From NCBI RefSeq assembly GCF_010731855.1, contig NZ_AP022620.1, forward strand, positions 5,332,001 to 5,396,000: a stretch of DNA of 64,000 bases. Reading direction: 5' to 3'. The notes under the pieces were generated by a model, which was given only the letters and a program-made list of their open reading frames with translations, had not been told where the DNA came from and made no database searches. Shown one piece after another: positions 1-10,919 of this stretch. This DNA comes from Mycolicibacterium anyangense. Its GTDB lineage: Bacteria > Actinomycetota > Actinomycetes > Mycobacteriales > Mycobacteriaceae. The translations under genes and the position numbers were made by a program. Each line of letters opens with the position of its first letter. The stretch's first letter is position 1.

Positions 1-252
1 CCCGTCTCGGCCTCCAGCTCGGCGTAGAGCTGCGTGGAGTACTGCACCAGCCGGGTGCCGCTTTCGGAGGCGCGCAACTGGCCGACCAGACCCGCGGCGT
101 GCCACGTGGTGCCGCAGGACAACTGACCCTGCTCGAGCAGCACCACGTCGGCGCGGCCGAGTTTGGTCAGGTGATAGGCCACGCTCGTGCCGATCACACC
201 GCCGCCGATGATGACGATCTGGGCGCGGTCGGGCAGCTGTTGGGTCGACATG
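1..252 (-). CDS. FAD-dependent oxidoreductase, GcvT/dimethylglycine dehydrogenase type (N-terminal part)
   Basis: Only the first 84 codons lie in the window; the gene continues beyond position 1. The protein begins MSTQQLPDRAQIVIIGGGVI, a Rossmann dinucleotide-binding motif (GGGVIG), followed by a Cys-Gly-Thr-Thr-Trp-His-Ala-Ala-Gly segment. That segment is typical of the FAD domain of sarcosine/dimethylglycine dehydrogenases, where a nearby His often holds the flavin. The predicted role is oxidative demethylation of an N-methylated amine, with any folate-binding GcvT domain outside the window. The gene starts 10 nt after the stop of the choline-kinase-like gene on the same strand, so the two are probably cotranscribed. 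The exact substrate cannot be read from this fragment. Confidence 0.8.
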
Positions 253-262
253 TTTTCCTTAC

Positions 263-1183
263 TTAGTCAGCGGCTTGCGCATCGTGCAGAAGCCGGGTGA
301 AGTCCGGCCCGCGGAATTCGGCGACGGCGGAGTCATAACGTTCCATCGCCCAATCCCAGAAGTCGAATTCCAGTGTGCTCGAGGCATTCTGGATACATCC
401 CCACAGGGTCCAGCCGTACTTGCCGACAATGCCTTGCAGGCGGGCTCGGGCGGTCTTGTGGCGTAGCGGACGGCCGTAGTAGAGGGTGACCAGTTCGTCG
501 AGTTGGTCGGTGGACAGCCCGCATTCGGCCCAGATGTTGCCCAGCTCGAAACACGGGTCGTTGTTGCCCGAGTACTCGTAGTCGATCAGCCACACCCGCT
601 GGCCGTTGTCGACGAAGTTGCCCGCCAGCAGGTCGTTGTTGCACGGCACGGTGGTGTTGTCGGTGGTCTCCAGCACCCGCTGGATGTCGGTGAACGCCGC
701 GGCGAACTCGTAGTAGTCCGACGGAAGCCGGAAGCCGTTGTCCTGCACTACTTTCAGGTACGCTGGCTGGCGCTCGAACATGTTGAAGTCGTCCCGGAAG
801 CGGGGTCCGGAGTGCAGGCCCTTGACGCCGGCCGCGACCCGCTGCAGCACCCCAGGGCGTTGCATGTCGGCGTTGGTCAGGGTGACGCCGTCGAGGAAGC
901 CGACCAGCAGGATGCCGAGGTCGGGCCGGTAGTCGATGACCGGGGCGCCCACACCGGCCTGCGCGGCGGCGGTGCTGTTGTAGTACTCGTTGTCGCGGTC
1001 GATGCCCAGCAGGTTCTTGGTGTTGACGCTGCACCGTGCGACGTAGGCCCCGGCCGGGGTGGTGATCTTGACGTTGCGGTTTGTCAGCCCGCCGGATAGT
1101 TCCTCGAGTTGACGCGGTTGGCCGGCCAGGACCGGCAGCTGCTCCAGCAGCGCATCCAGTTCCGAGTCGGAGAGGAACGGCAT
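263..1183 (-). CDS. Choline/ethanolamine kinase-like phosphotransferase
   Basis: A 306-residue protein of the aminoglycoside phosphotransferase/choline kinase fold. It shows an N-terminal lobe with SGGLTN, the catalytic-loop-like CNNDLLAGNFV (the Asp and downstream Asn expected for the Brenner motif) and the metal-binding-like IDYEYSG. The APH His-x-Asp is replaced by Asn-Asn-Asp, as in choline kinases. It probably phosphorylates a small amino alcohol. It sits upstream of and in the same direction as the FAD oxidoreductase, and divergent from a HAD phosphatase. The start is ATG at 1183; a TAGTCT -10-like box lies 8 nt upstream inside the 16-bp repeat, so the message is probably leaderless. 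Substrate is inferred from fold only. Confidence 0.85.
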   Translation of the reverse strand: MPFLSDSELDALLEQLPVLAGQPRQLEELSGGLTNRNVKITTPAGAYVARCSVNTKNLLGIDRDNEYYNSTAAAQAGVGAPVIDYRPDLGILLVGFLDGVTLTNADMQRPGVLQRVAAGVKGLHSGPRFRDDFNMFERQPAYLKVVQDNGFRLPSDYYEFAAAFTDIQRVLETTDNTTVPCNNDLLAGNFVDNGQRVWLIDYEYSGNNDPCFELGNIWAECGLSTDQLDELVTLYYGRPLRHKTARARLQGIVGKYGWTLWGCIQNASSTLEFDFWDWAMERYDSAVAEFRGPDFTRLLHDAQAAD

Positions 1184-1189
1184 GCTTTA

Positions 1190-1205
1190 AAAGACTAGAC
1201 TATTG
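1190..1205 (-). promoter_or_regulatory. Copy A of 16-bp element overlapping the kinase -10 box
   Basis: AAAGACTAGACTATTG on the plus strand. Read on the minus strand it holds two overlapping TAGTCT hexamers; the second ends 8 nt before the kinase ATG. The minus-strand core GTCTAGTC differs by one base from the GTNTANAC core described for HutC-type GntR operators, and a GntR gene lies 0.8 kb away. A second identical copy is at 1263-1278. Confidence 0.6.
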
Positions 1206-1262
1206 CCATTGGATGTGCAGGACATTCGCTGATCGGAGCCGACGGCGCCCTCGCCGGGCGAT

Positions 1263-1278
1263 AAAGACTAGACTATTG
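1263..1278 (+). promoter_or_regulatory. Copy B of 16-bp element overlapping the HAD-gene -10 box
   Basis: Identical to copy A (AAAGACTAGACTATTG), 73 bp away in the same orientation. Its TAGACT (1269-1274) ends 8 nt before the GTG of the HAD gene, the same spacing as at the divergent kinase gene. Both copies therefore combine a -10 box with a quasi-palindromic candidate operator. Confidence 0.6.
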
Positions 1279-1282
1279 ACCC

Positions 1283-2023
1283 GTGTCCTCAGCTTCGGAA
1301 GACCTCCCCGCCGAGACGTTGATCGAGCACTGGTCTCGGACCGCTTGTCCCGCAGTGATCTTCGACTTCAACGGCACCCTTTCCGATGACGAGCCGATCC
1401 TGTTCCGCATCTTTGCCGAATTGTTCGACGAGCACCTTGACCGGCACCTGACCCAGGCCGACTACAACCGACACCTGCTCGGCCACAGCGATCGCGAGAT
1501 CGTCGAGAAGGCGCTGCAGATCACCGAGTCGCACGGTCATGACGTCGACGACTTGCTGGCGCAGCGCAAGGTGCGCTACCGGGAGCTGGTGGCCGACGAC
1601 AATCCGATCCAGTCCGACACCGTGCGACTGGTGCAGGCACTAGCAGACCATCGGGTGCCACTGGCCATCGTGACCGGCGCCCAGCGGGACGACGTCCACG
1701 CGGTGCTCGGCAGCAGCCCGGTGGGGGAATTGATCGAGATCGTGGTCGCCGAGGAGGACGTCGCACGAGGAAAGCCCGACCCGGAAGGTTTCCTGACCGG
1801 GGCCCGGCTCCTGGGATGTCCGCCCTCCGATGTGCTCGTCTTCGAGGATTCCGTGCCGGGTGTCCGCGGCGCGCTCGCGGCGGGCATGCAGTGTGTGGCA
1901 GTCGCTTCCGATCCCAGCCCGGAACTGCACGCGGCGGCCCCGGCTGTGGTGCCGCGGCTCTCGGCGGAGCTGATCGACCATGTGCGGCCGCAGTTACGCA
2001 ACGCCGAACTACGACGCGGGTGA
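1283..2023 (+). CDS. HAD-superfamily phosphatase (phosphoglycolate/beta-phosphoglucomutase-like)
   Basis: A 246-residue HAD hydrolase. Motif I is DFNGTL (Asp nucleophile and second Asp position replaced by Asn), motif II lies around VTGA, motif III is the Lys of GKPDPEGF, and motif IV is FEDSVPGV. The helical cap sits between motifs I and II (C1 cap), as in beta-phosphoglucomutase/phosphonatase-like enzymes. It probably removes phosphate from a small metabolite, perhaps one made by the divergent kinase. The Asn in place of the usual second Asp of DxDGT is notable, since that residue is normally the acid/base; the gene could have altered activity. Start GTG at 1283 is supported by the -10 box 8 nt upstream. 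Confidence 0.85.
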   Translation: MSSASEDLPAETLIEHWSRTACPAVIFDFNGTLSDDEPILFRIFAELFDEHLDRHLTQADYNRHLLGHSDREIVEKALQITESHGHDVDDLLAQRKVRYRELVADDNPIQSDTVRLVQALADHRVPLAIVTGAQRDDVHAVLGSSPVGELIEIVVAEEDVARGKPDPEGFLTGARLLGCPPSDVLVFEDSVPGVRGALAAGMQCVAVASDPSPELHAAAPAVVPRLSAELIDHVRPQLRNAELRRG

Positions 2024-2824
2024 CGGCTCGACCCGGCCTTCCGGTGCCCGGTCCGCCACCGACCTGACCCGGATCCGGGTGCGGTCGGAGCGGAAGTAGT
2101 CGTGGGAGAACTCCAGTGGCGTCCCGCTGCGGTCGTAGGCCGTGCGCGTCACCAACAGCAGCGGATGACCGGGCGGCACCGCCAGCAGTTCAGCCGAGGA
2201 CTCGCTGGCCGGGGCGGCCTCGATGTGCTCGTCGGCCGAGAACAACTGCGTGTCGAACAGCTCAGCCATGATCGCGTAGACCGACCCGGTGAGGTCCGCG
2301 GCCAGCAGGCCGGGGAACCGCGCCGCCGGCAGATAGGTCGCCTCCAGGAGCACCGGCGTGCCGTTGGCCGAGCGCATCCGGATGATTTCGTGCACCCGGG
2401 CGCCACGCTTGAGTGCCAGCGCCTCGCGGACCGCTGCGCTCGGCGTTCGGGTGCTGGCACTGACCACCTGCGCACCGGCCGACATGTCCAGCCGGCGCAG
2501 CTGCTCGGTGAATCCGGGCAGGCCGGTGTGGTCGAACTCCAGCCGGGGCGTCTCGACGAAGTTCCCGCCGAACCGGCCGCGGCTGCGCCGGATCAGGCCC
2601 TTGGATTCGATCGCCGCGAGCGCCTGGCGCAGCGTCATCCGGCTCACCCCGAGGGCCGCGGCGATGTCCACTTCGGCGGGCAGCTTGTCGCCCGGGGACA
2701 ACCGGCCGGAGACGATCAGCTTCTCCAGCCACACCGCGATACGGGCGTGGGCGGGCTGGTCGGAAACGCTGCCGAGATCGGGGCGTTTCCCCAGTACCGC
2801 GTCCTCCATCGACAGCACCCGCAC
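2009..2824 (-). CDS. GntR-family transcriptional regulator, HutC/FadR-like with UTRA domain
   Basis: About 271 residues. It has an N-terminal winged helix ([20 protein letters not shown], then [14 protein letters not shown]) and a C-terminal UTRA-type ligand-binding domain running through [13 protein letters not shown] and ending with [10 protein letters not shown]. Such proteins sense small effectors and usually repress nearby genes. A TAGAGT box (2832-2837) lies 7 nt before GTG at 2824, which favours this start over the ATG at 2809. It overlaps the HAD gene convergently by 15 nt and is divergent from alr. I infer that it controls the kinase/oxidoreductase/HAD genes through the duplicated element near 1.2 kb. 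Confidence 0.88.
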   Translation of the reverse strand: MRVLSMEDAVLGKRPDLGSVSDQPAHARIAVWLEKLIVSGRLSPGDKLPAEVDIAAALGVSRMTLRQALAAIESKGLIRRSRGRFGGNFVETPRLEFDHTGLPGFTEQLRRLDMSAGAQVVSASTRTPSAAVREALALKRGARVHEIIRMRSANGTPVLLEATYLPAARFPGLLAADLTGSVYAIMAELFDTQLFSADEHIEAAPASESSAELLAVPPGHPLLLVTRTAYDRSGTPLEFSHDYFRSDRTRIRVRSVADRAPEGRVEPSPAS

Positions 2825-2831
2825 AGCGCCG

Positions 2832-2837
2832 ACTCTA
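2832..2837 (-). promoter_or_regulatory. -10 box of the GntR gene
   Basis: TAGAGT on the minus strand, 7 nt before GTG 2824; leaderless spacing. Confidence 0.5.
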
Positions 2838-2927
2838 CCGCCCGAACCGGGCCGAACCGTGAGGTCAGCGCCCGGATGGGCGGTCATCGGCCCGGTTCTG
2901 GGACAATTGTCGGCAAGTGAGGAGCCT

Positions 2928-4109
2928 ATGCACACGACTTCGTTGACCCCGTCGACGCCTTCTGCGGTCTCCCGGCCCGGCGCCGAGGCGCTCGTCGACC
3001 TGGGGGCGATCGCCCATAACGTGCGGGTTCTGCGCGAGCATGCGGGATCTGCCGAGGTCATGGCGGTCGTCAAGGCCGACGCCTACGGGCACGGGGCCCC
3101 GCAGGTGGCCCGCGCAGCGGTGGCCGCCGGTGCCGCCGAACTCGGGGTCGCCACGATCGAGGAGGCACTGACCCTGCGGGCGGCCGGGATCACCGCCCCG
3201 GTGCTGGCCTGGCTACATCCGCCCGGCACGGATTTCGCCCCGGCCCTGAGTGCCGGGGTCCAGATTGCGGTGTCGTCGCCCCGGCAGGTCGCCGAGGTGC
3301 TGACCGCGGCAGAGCGGACCGGCCGCGCCGCCGAGGTCACCGTCAAGGTCGACACCGGGCTCAACCGCAACGGCGTCAGCCTCGCCGACTACCCGGCCGT
3401 GCTGAGCGCGCTGCAACGGGCCGCCGCGGACGACGCGGTGCGGGTGCGCGGGATCATGTCTCATCTGGTTAGCGGAGACGCGCCCAACGATCCGCTCAAC
3501 GACATTCAGGCACAACGGTTTTCCGAGATGATTGCCGAGGGTCGGCGGCGCGGCGTGGACTTCGAGGTGGCCCATCTGTCGAACTCGCCGTCGGCGATGA
3601 CCCGGCCCGATCTGGGCTTCGACATGGTCCGGCCGGGGATCGCCGTCTACGGTCTGAGTCCGATCCCCGAACTCGGTGATCTGGGCCTGCGCCCGGCGAT
3701 GACGCTGAAATGCACGGTGTCGATGGTCAAGTCGGTCAAGGCTGGCGAAGGGGTGTCCTACGGGCACACCTGGATCGCCGACCAGGACACCACGTTGGCC
3801 CTGCTGCCGATCGGCTACGCCGACGGCGTCTACCGCACCCTGAGCGGCCGCATCGACGCTCTGATCAACGGCCGGTTGCGCCGCAACGTGGGGCGGATCT
3901 GCATGGATCAGCTGGTGGTGAACCTCGGACCCGGCACCCCCGACGTCGCCGAAGGGGACGAGGCGATCCTGTTCGGTTCCGGAACGTCCGGCGAACCCAC
4001 AGCGCAGGACTGGGCGGATCTTCTGGGCACCATCCACTACGAGGTGGTCACCAGCCCTCGTGGGCGGGTAGTGCGCACCTACCGGGAGGTCGACGCCGGT
4101 GGCCGCTGA
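2928..4109 (+). CDS. alr: Alanine racemase
   Basis: 393 residues. Interconverts L- and D-alanine with PLP to feed peptidoglycan synthesis and is the target of D-cycloserine. The PLP lysine is in [10 protein letters not shown] (Lys49) and the catalytic tyrosine in GVSYGHTW. A long upstream open frame exists, but ATG 2928 is chosen because it is preceded by GTGAGGAG (2917-2924) and gives the family length. The hydrolase gene begins inside its last codons (11-nt overlap), starting a tight string of overlapping genes through tsaD. Gene order alr-hydrolase-tsaE-tsaB-rimI-tsaD-groES-groEL1 matches M. tuberculosis. Confidence 0.97.
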   Translation: MHTTSLTPSTPSAVSRPGAEALVDLGAIAHNVRVLREHAGSAEVMAVVKADAYGHGAPQVARAAVAAGAAELGVATIEEALTLRAAGITAPVLAWLHPPGTDFAPALSAGVQIAVSSPRQVAEVLTAAERTGRAAEVTVKVDTGLNRNGVSLADYPAVLSALQRAAADDAVRVRGIMSHLVSGDAPNDPLNDIQAQRFSEMIAEGRRRGVDFEVAHLSNSPSAMTRPDLGFDMVRPGIAVYGLSPIPELGDLGLRPAMTLKCTVSMVKSVKAGEGVSYGHTWIADQDTTLALLPIGYADGVYRTLSGRIDALINGRLRRNVGRICMDQLVVNLGPGTPDVAEGDEAILFGSGTSGEPTAQDWADLLGTIHYEVVTSPRGRVVRTYREVDAGGR

Positions 4110-5307
4110 CGGCAACGGGACGGCGAAGCCCCAGCGCGCCAAGGGTATCGACGAGCGCTTGGCCCGTCGTGCGGAGAAAACGGCCGAACGGTTGGCCCGC
4201 AAGGCCGACACCCCCGGGCTCGGTACCGGCCGCAAGGCCGGACTGATGGCCGGGGTGGCCGGGCTCAGCGCAGTCGGCACCGCCGCCGGGGTCTCGGCAG
4301 CGCGCGCGTTCCGGCATCGCAAGTTCATCCAGGATGCTTATGCCGGTGAGGATTTCGCCCTCCTTGATGCCGACCGCGGTTGTGTGGTCACCACGTCCGA
4401 CGGGATCCCGCTCGTCGTCCGCGAAGTCGGCCCCATCACGGCACCCCTGACGGTCGTCTTCGCCCACGGTTTTTGCCTGCGGATGGGCTCGTTCCATTTC
4501 CAGCGTGCCGCGCTGGCGCAGCGGTGGGGCGACCAGGTGCGGATGGTCTTCTACGACCAGCGCGGCCATGGCCAGTCCGCCGCCGCGCCGGTCGACACCT
4601 ACACCGTCACCCAGCTGGGCCAGGACCTGGAAACCATTCTGCAGGTGATGGTTCCGCGCGGGCCTGTAGTTCTGGTCGGCCACTCGATGGGCGGTATGAC
4701 GGTGCTCTCGCACGCCCGCCAGTTCCCCCAGCGCTATGGGTCCCGCGTGGTGGGTGCGGCGCTGATCTCCTCGGCCGCCGAGGGGCTGTCGCGGTCGCCC
4801 ATCGGTGAGATATTGCAGAACCCCGCCCTGGAGGCGGTGCGCTTCGCCGCCCGGTATGTCCCGGGTCTGGTGCACCGCACCCGTGGGGCAGCCCGCTCGG
4901 TACTGCGCCCGATCCTGCGCACCGCGTCGTTCGGCGACGACTCGATGAGCCCGAGTGTTGTCGCGTTCTCCGAGAGCATGATTCACGACACACCGATTGC
5001 CACGCTGGTGGAGTTCCTGCACGCACTCGAGGTGCACGACGAGAGCGCGGCGCTGCCGGTGCTGGCGCGCATCCCGACGATGATTGCCTGCGGCGATCAC
5101 GACGTGCTGACCCCGGTCAAGCACTCCGAAGAGATGGCCGCGGTGCTGCCCGACACCGAACTGGTGATCGTGCCAGGAGCGGGTCACCTGGTTCAGCTCG
5201 AAGATCCCGACATCATCAACGATGCGCTGGTTCGCCTCGTCGAACGCGCCACGCCGTCCAAGCTGGTCGCATTCGCCCGCCGGATGAAGGATCGCGCCCG
5301 TGGCTGA
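4099..5307 (+). CDS. Alpha/beta hydrolase, membrane-anchored
   Basis: 402 residues. An N-terminal basic segment is followed by a short hydrophobic stretch (around 45-65), which may anchor or export it. The alpha/beta hydrolase core follows, with an HGFCLR oxyanion region, the nucleophile elbow GHSMGGM, and a late Asp (CGDHDVLTP) and His (GAGHLVQLE) completing the triad. The substrate is unknown; it is likely a carboxylester or lipid. GTG 4099 overlaps alr by 11 nt, and the 3' end overlaps tsaE by 8 nt, so translation is probably coupled. M. tuberculosis carries a hydrolase between alr and tsaE as well. Confidence 0.9.
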   Translation: MAADGNGTAKPQRAKGIDERLARRAEKTAERLARKADTPGLGTGRKAGLMAGVAGLSAVGTAAGVSAARAFRHRKFIQDAYAGEDFALLDADRGCVVTTSDGIPLVVREVGPITAPLTVVFAHGFCLRMGSFHFQRAALAQRWGDQVRMVFYDQRGHGQSAAAPVDTYTVTQLGQDLETILQVMVPRGPVVLVGHSMGGMTVLSHARQFPQRYGSRVVGAALISSAAEGLSRSPIGEILQNPALEAVRFAARYVPGLVHRTRGAARSVLRPILRTASFGDDSMSPSVVAFSESMIHDTPIATLVEFLHALEVHDESAALPVLARIPTMIACGDHDVLTPVKHSEEMAAVLPDTELVIVPGAGHLVQLEDPDIINDALVRLVERATPSKLVAFARRMKDRARG

Positions 5308-5773
5308 CACCCGGATGGACAGCGGCACCGCCGAACTGCCGACCCCCGAGGACACCATCTCACTGGGAGTACGGCTGGGTGAGCAATTGCGCGCCGGCGA
5401 CGTGGTGGTGCTCTCCGGGCCGCTCGGGGCGGGAAAGACCGCTCTGGCCAAGGGAATCGCGATCGGCATGGACGTCGACGGCCCCGTCACCTCGCCGACG
5501 TTCGTCCTGGCCCGCGTGCACAATGCCCGGCGCCACGAGCACCCGGCGATGATCCACGTCGATATCTACCGCCTTCTCGACGACGACCGCGCCGATCTGC
5601 TGGCCGAGCTGGACTCACTGGACCTGGACACCGATCTCGAGGACGCGGTCGTCGTGGTCGAGTGGGGCGAGGGCCTGGCCGAGCGGCTCTCCGACAACCA
5701 CCTGGACATCACCCTGCAACGCCGTCCCGACAGTGAGACCCGCACCGCGACATGGCAATGGAACCGTCGATGA
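5300..5773 (+). CDS. tsaE: tRNA threonylcarbamoyladenosine ATPase TsaE
   Basis: 157 residues. P-loop ATPase that drives turnover of the TsaB-TsaD complex making t6A37 in ANN-decoding tRNAs. The Walker A motif is GPLGAGKT at residues 40-47, followed by the TSPTFVL switch region, HVDIYRL and a VVVEWGEG motif typical of the family. It starts with GTG inside the hydrolase gene and ends in an ATGA overlap with tsaB. Confidence 0.96.
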   Translation: MADTRMDSGTAELPTPEDTISLGVRLGEQLRAGDVVVLSGPLGAGKTALAKGIAIGMDVDGPVTSPTFVLARVHNARRHEHPAMIHVDIYRLLDDDRADLLAELDSLDLDTDLEDAVVVVEWGEGLAERLSDNHLDITLQRRPDSETRTATWQWNRR

Positions 5774-6414
5774 CCCGCATCCTGCTGACCCTGGACACCG
5801 CCACCCCGGCCGTCACCGCCGCGGTCGTGGCCCGCGATGACAGCGGGCAGGCCACGCTGCTGGCCCGCCGGATCACCGTCGACGCCAGGGCACATGCCGA
5901 GATGCTCACCCCGAATGCGGTATCCGCCGTCGCCGAGGCCGGCCTGACCATGGCCGACCTCGACGGCGTCGTCGTCGGATGCGGGCCGGGCCCGTTCACC
6001 GGGTTGCGGGTCGGGATGGCCACCGCGGCCGCCTACGGACACGCCCTCGGGGTGCCGGTGTACGGCGTATGCAGCCTGGACGCGATCGGTGTGCTGACCA
6101 CCGGCGAGGTGCTGGTGGTCACCGACGCCCGCCGCCGGGAGGTGTACTGGGCGCGCTATCGCGACGGTCAGCGCGTCGACGGCCCTGCCGTCGATGCTGC
6201 GGCCGACGTGCCGGTCGGCGGGGTGCAGGCCGTGGCCGGTTCACCCGAGCACGTCGGGCTGTTCGAGCTGCCCACTCTGGAGGCGGACCACCCCACCCCG
6301 GTGGGACTTGTTGCGGCCGTGGCTGACTGGTCTGCCGAGCCGGCGCCATTGGTGCCGCTGTATCTGCGTCGGCCGGACGCCAAGACGCTCGCCGAGAGAG
6401 GCGTACTGCGGTGA
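5770..6414 (+). CDS. tsaB: tRNA threonylcarbamoyladenosine protein TsaB
   Basis: 214 residues from ATG 5770, chosen because its ATGA overlaps the tsaE stop; an upstream in-frame ATG at 5752 is less likely. The actin-like ASKHA fold is shown by LTLDTATPAVTAAVV at the N terminus and GCGPGPFTGLRVGM, the typical TsaB phosphate-1 region. It forms the platform that binds TsaD and TsaE in t6A synthesis. It ends overlapping rimI (GTGA). Confidence 0.95.
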   Translation: MTRILLTLDTATPAVTAAVVARDDSGQATLLARRITVDARAHAEMLTPNAVSAVAEAGLTMADLDGVVVGCGPGPFTGLRVGMATAAAYGHALGVPVYGVCSLDAIGVLTTGEVLVVTDARRREVYWARYRDGQRVDGPAVDAAADVPVGGVQAVAGSPEHVGLFELPTLEADHPTPVGLVAAVADWSAEPAPLVPLYLRRPDAKTLAERGVLR

Positions 6415-6866
6415 ACGTCGTCTACGGTCCGCTTCAGCCCACCGATGCCGCCCGGTGTGCGGAACTGGAGATGCAGCTTTTCGAGGGTGACGACCCGTGG
6501 CCGGAGTTCTCGTTCGTCCGGGAACTGGGCGCCCGGCACAACCGCTATGTCGCGGCCAGGGCGGAGGACAAGCTCGTCGGCTATGCCGGGATCTCCCGGC
6601 TGGGCCGCACCCCGCCCTTCGAATATGAGATCCACACCATCGGAGTCGATCCCGCATACCAGGGCAAGGGCATCGGCCGGCGGATGATGAACGACCTGCT
6701 CGACGGTATCGATCCCGGCTCGGTGGTGTACCTGGAGGTCCGCACCGACAACGTACCGGCGATCACCCTGTACGAGAGCCTCGGCTTCGAGAAGATGGGT
6801 GTCCGCAAGCGCTATTACCAGGCCAGCGGAGCCGATGCCTTCACCATGCGACGGGACCCAGCATGA
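6411..6866 (+). CDS. rimI: Ribosomal-protein-alanine N-acetyltransferase
   Basis: 151-residue GNAT acetyltransferase. The acetyl-CoA-binding motif A is seen as [11 protein letters not shown] and the C-terminal IRKRYYQ-type segment (GVRKRYYQ) is shared with RimI proteins that acetylate the N terminus of S18. It starts with GTG overlapping the tsaB stop and overlaps tsaD by 4 nt (ATGA). In mycobacteria the substrate range may be broader than S18. Confidence 0.94.
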   Translation: MNVVYGPLQPTDAARCAELEMQLFEGDDPWPEFSFVRELGARHNRYVAARAEDKLVGYAGISRLGRTPPFEYEIHTIGVDPAYQGKGIGRRMMNDLLDGIDPGSVVYLEVRTDNVPAITLYESLGFEKMGVRKRYYQASGADAFTMRRDPA

Positions 6867-7888
6867 CAATCATCCTGGCCATCGAAAGCTCTTGTGACGA
6901 AACAGGAGTCGGCATCGCACACCTGGACGGCGATGGCGCCGTGACCCTGTTGGCCGACGAGGTGGCCTCCAGTGTCGACGAGCACGCCCGCTATGGCGGG
7001 GTGGTGCCCGAGATCGCCTCGCGCGCGCATCTGGAAGCTCTGGGGCCCACCATGCGCCGGGCGCTGGCCGCCGCCGCGATCGACAAGCCCGACATCGTCG
7101 CGGCCACCATCGGCCCCGGCCTGGCCGGCGCGCTGTTGGTGGGCGTGGCCGCCGCCAAGGCCTATGCGGCGGCCTGGGGTGTGCCCTTCTACGCCGTCAA
7201 CCACCTCGGCGGGCACCTGGCCGCCGACGTCTACGACCACGGGCCGTTGCCCGAGAGCGTGGGCCTGCTGGTCTCTGGTGGGCACACTCACCTGCTGCAT
7301 GTGCGCTCGCTCGGTGAGCCGATCATCGAGCTCGGCAGCACCGTCGACGACGCGGCAGGCGAGGCCTACGACAAGGTGGCCCGACTGCTGGGCCTGGGCT
7401 ATCCGGGCGGCAAGGTGCTCGACGACCTGGCCCGCACCGGGAACCGGGAGGCGATTGTCTTCCCCCGGGGCATGACCGGCCCCCGCGACGAGCGTTTCGC
7501 GTTCAGCTTCTCCGGCCTCAAGACCGCAGTCGCGCGCTACGTGGAGAGCCATCCCGATTACGACGCCGCCGACGTGGCCGCGGGCTTCCAGGAGGCTGTC
7601 GCCGACGTGCTCACCGCCAAGGCCGTGCGCGCCGCGACCGAGCTCGGGGTGTCCGCGCTGTTGATCGCCGGCGGCGTGGCGGCCAACTCCCGGCTGCGTG
7701 AGCTCGCCGAAGAGCGTTGTGCTGCAGCCGGTTTGACATTACGCATCCCGAGGCCGCGGTTGTGTACCGACAATGGGGCCATGATCGCCTCCTTCGCCGC
7801 CCATCTGATTGCCGCGGGCGCATCGCCGTCTGCCCTCGACGCTCGCAGTGACCCGGGTCTGCCGGTGATCGCGGGGCAGGTGGGATGA
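6863..7888 (+). CDS. tsaD: tRNA threonylcarbamoyladenosine transferase TsaD
   Basis: 341 residues. Catalytic subunit that transfers the threonylcarbamoyl group to A37. Metal-binding His114 and His118 are in [17 protein letters not shown] at the N terminus and SGGHTHL are family signatures. With tsaE and tsaB it gives three of the four t6A proteins in one overlapping operon (TsaC is elsewhere). It overlaps the following NTF2-like gene by ATGA. Confidence 0.97.
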   Translation: MTIILAIESSCDETGVGIAHLDGDGAVTLLADEVASSVDEHARYGGVVPEIASRAHLEALGPTMRRALAAAAIDKPDIVAATIGPGLAGALLVGVAAAKAYAAAWGVPFYAVNHLGGHLAADVYDHGPLPESVGLLVSGGHTHLLHVRSLGEPIIELGSTVDDAAGEAYDKVARLLGLGYPGGKVLDDLARTGNREAIVFPRGMTGPRDERFAFSFSGLKTAVARYVESHPDYDAADVAAGFQEAVADVLTAKAVRAATELGVSALLIAGGVAANSRLRELAEERCAAAGLTLRIPRPRLCTDNGAMIASFAAHLIAAGASPSALDARSDPGLPVIAGQVG

Positions 7889-8337
7889 GCGCGGCCGACA
7901 AGCTCGAGATCACCGAACTGCTCTACCGCTACGCCGAACTGATCGACTCCGGCGACTTCGACGGCGTCGGCACTCTGCTGGCCCGGGCCAGCTTCGGTGG
8001 GCCCAACACCCCGAGTGTGTCGGGGGCCGACAACATCGCCGGGCTGTTCGGGATGACCACCCGCCGGTTCGCCGACACGGGTACACCCAAGACCCGCCAC
8101 CTCGTCCTCAACGCCATCGTAGACCTCGACGGTGACACCGCCACGTCGCGCTCGACATTCCTGGTAATGCAGGCCACCGACACGGTGCGGTTCCAGCCGA
8201 TCGTGGCTGGCCGCTACTACGACCGCTTCGCCCGTGACGGCAACGGCTGGTACTTCACCGAACGCAAGGCCGACGTCGAGATGGTCGGGGACGTGTCGGA
8301 CCATCTGCTGATCGACCCGCACGCGTTCGATCGGTGA
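7885..8337 (+). CDS. SnoaL/NTF2-like domain protein
   Basis: 150 residues with the alpha+beta barrel pattern of SnoaL-like proteins: an N-terminal helix [20 protein letters not shown], a central [13 protein letters not shown] strand ([12 protein letters not shown]) and a terminal YFTERKADV strand. These bind or modify small molecules or serve as non-catalytic folds; no function can be assigned. It is translationally coupled to tsaD (ATGA) and ends 289 bp before groES. Confidence 0.8.
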   Translation: MSAADKLEITELLYRYAELIDSGDFDGVGTLLARASFGGPNTPSVSGADNIAGLFGMTTRRFADTGTPKTRHLVLNAIVDLDGDTATSRSTFLVMQATDTVRFQPIVAGRYYDRFARDGNGWYFTERKADVEMVGDVSDHLLIDPHAFDR

Positions 8338-8455
8338 TGCACTATGACCTGTTCAATGTGCTGGTCATCGCCTTCTCCGGGGATATCCGGGTGGCCCGCC
8401 AACGGTCAGCGAGCGCGGGCGGCTAAGCCGTCGGCGAATCTGCAAAGGGTCACCC

Positions 8456-8484
8456 TTGAGTGCTAGCACTCGCATGTATAGAGT
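8456..8484 (+). promoter_or_regulatory. groESL promoter
   Basis: TTGAGT (8456-8461), a 17-nt spacer and TAGAGT (8479-8484) form a housekeeping-type promoter. It overlaps the CIRCE element, and its start site would give a groES leader of roughly 135 nt. Confidence 0.65.
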
Positions 8485-8489
8485 GCTAG
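8463..8489 (+). promoter_or_regulatory. CIRCE element (HrcA operator)
   Basis: CTAGCACTC, 9 nt, GAGTGCTAG: a perfect inverted repeat matching the CIRCE consensus bound by HrcA. It covers the -10 box of groES, so HrcA binding would block transcription until heat stress. Confidence 0.92.
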
Positions 8490-8626
8490 GTGGCACGCGG
8501 CCAACCCCCTGCGCCGGCACCCGCGACGACGACGCGAAGGCTTGGACGTATGCCGAACACCTGGTTAAACCGACAGGTCCGGGGAAAAGCCCCGGGCCCG
8601 CACCCCTAACAGTGGAGGACTCCATC

Positions 8627-8926
8627 GTGGCCGTGAACATCAAGCCACTCGAGGACAAGATCCTCGTACAGGCCAATGAGGCCGAGACGACCACCGCATC
8701 GGGTCTGGTCATCCCGGACACCGCCAAGGAGAAGCCGCAGGAAGGCACCGTCGTCGCCGTCGGCCCCGGCCGCTGGGACGAGGATGGCGAGAAGCGTATT
8801 CCGCTGGATGTCGCCGAGGGCGACACCGTCATCTACAGCAAGTACGGCGGCACCGAGATCAAGTACAACGGCGAGGAGTACTTGATCCTGTCGGCCCGCG
8901 ACGTGCTGGCGGTCGTCAACAAGTAG
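8627..8926 (+). CDS. groES: Co-chaperonin GroES
   Basis: 99 residues, beginning [15 protein letters not shown], with the mobile loop around [19 protein letters not shown] and the conserved [11 protein letters not shown]. It caps GroEL. GTG 8627 is preceded by GTGGAGG (8612-8618); an in-frame extension upstream runs through the promoter and is not coding. First gene of the CIRCE-controlled groES-groEL1 pair. Confidence 0.97.
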   Translation: MAVNIKPLEDKILVQANEAETTTASGLVIPDTAKEKPQEGTVVAVGPGRWDEDGEKRIPLDVAEGDTVIYSKYGGTEIKYNGEEYLILSARDVLAVVNK

Positions 8927-10630
<1,704 letters not shown>

Positions 10631-10646
10631 GTAGCGCAGCCTCGAC

Positions 10647-10696
10647 TGTGGGGCTTATGTACGCGATCTGCTCGATCTGCGTACATAAGCCCCACA
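10647..10696. terminator. 18-bp perfect inverted repeat after groEL1
   Basis: Arms at 10647-10664 and 10679-10696 pair perfectly over 18 bp around a 14-nt loop. It lies 17 nt after the groEL1 stop, so it may end the operon, but there is no T run, and the exceptional symmetry may instead mark a repeat element. Confidence 0.55.
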
Positions 10697-10740
10697 CTCG
10701 TCTCTAGACCCTCCTCGCCCCTGGCCTTCCGCGAGCCGCG

Positions 10741-10799
10741 AGTGTGCGGTTCGTCCGCGACTCGCCGCTTGGCGCAGCGCGTATGGCGATGCACGCTCG
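10741..10799. repeat. Short dispersed repeat, copy 1
   Basis: About 59 bp beginning AGTGTGCGGTT and ending GCACGCTCG, with near-inverted ends. A second copy (55 bp) lies at 11324-11378. The shared core is CCGCGACTCGCCGC followed by CGCAGCGCGTATGGCGATG. It resembles a REP-like palindromic element. Confidence 0.7.
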
Positions 10800-10919
10800 C
10801 CTCGCAGATCTGTCGCATCATCGTTGCTAGCTCCGCGTCAGATGGGCGTTGAAGATCTTTGCGGAAGCCAGCAATATGGCCGTATTGTCATACAACATTG
10901 GCAATGACAGGGGCAACAC

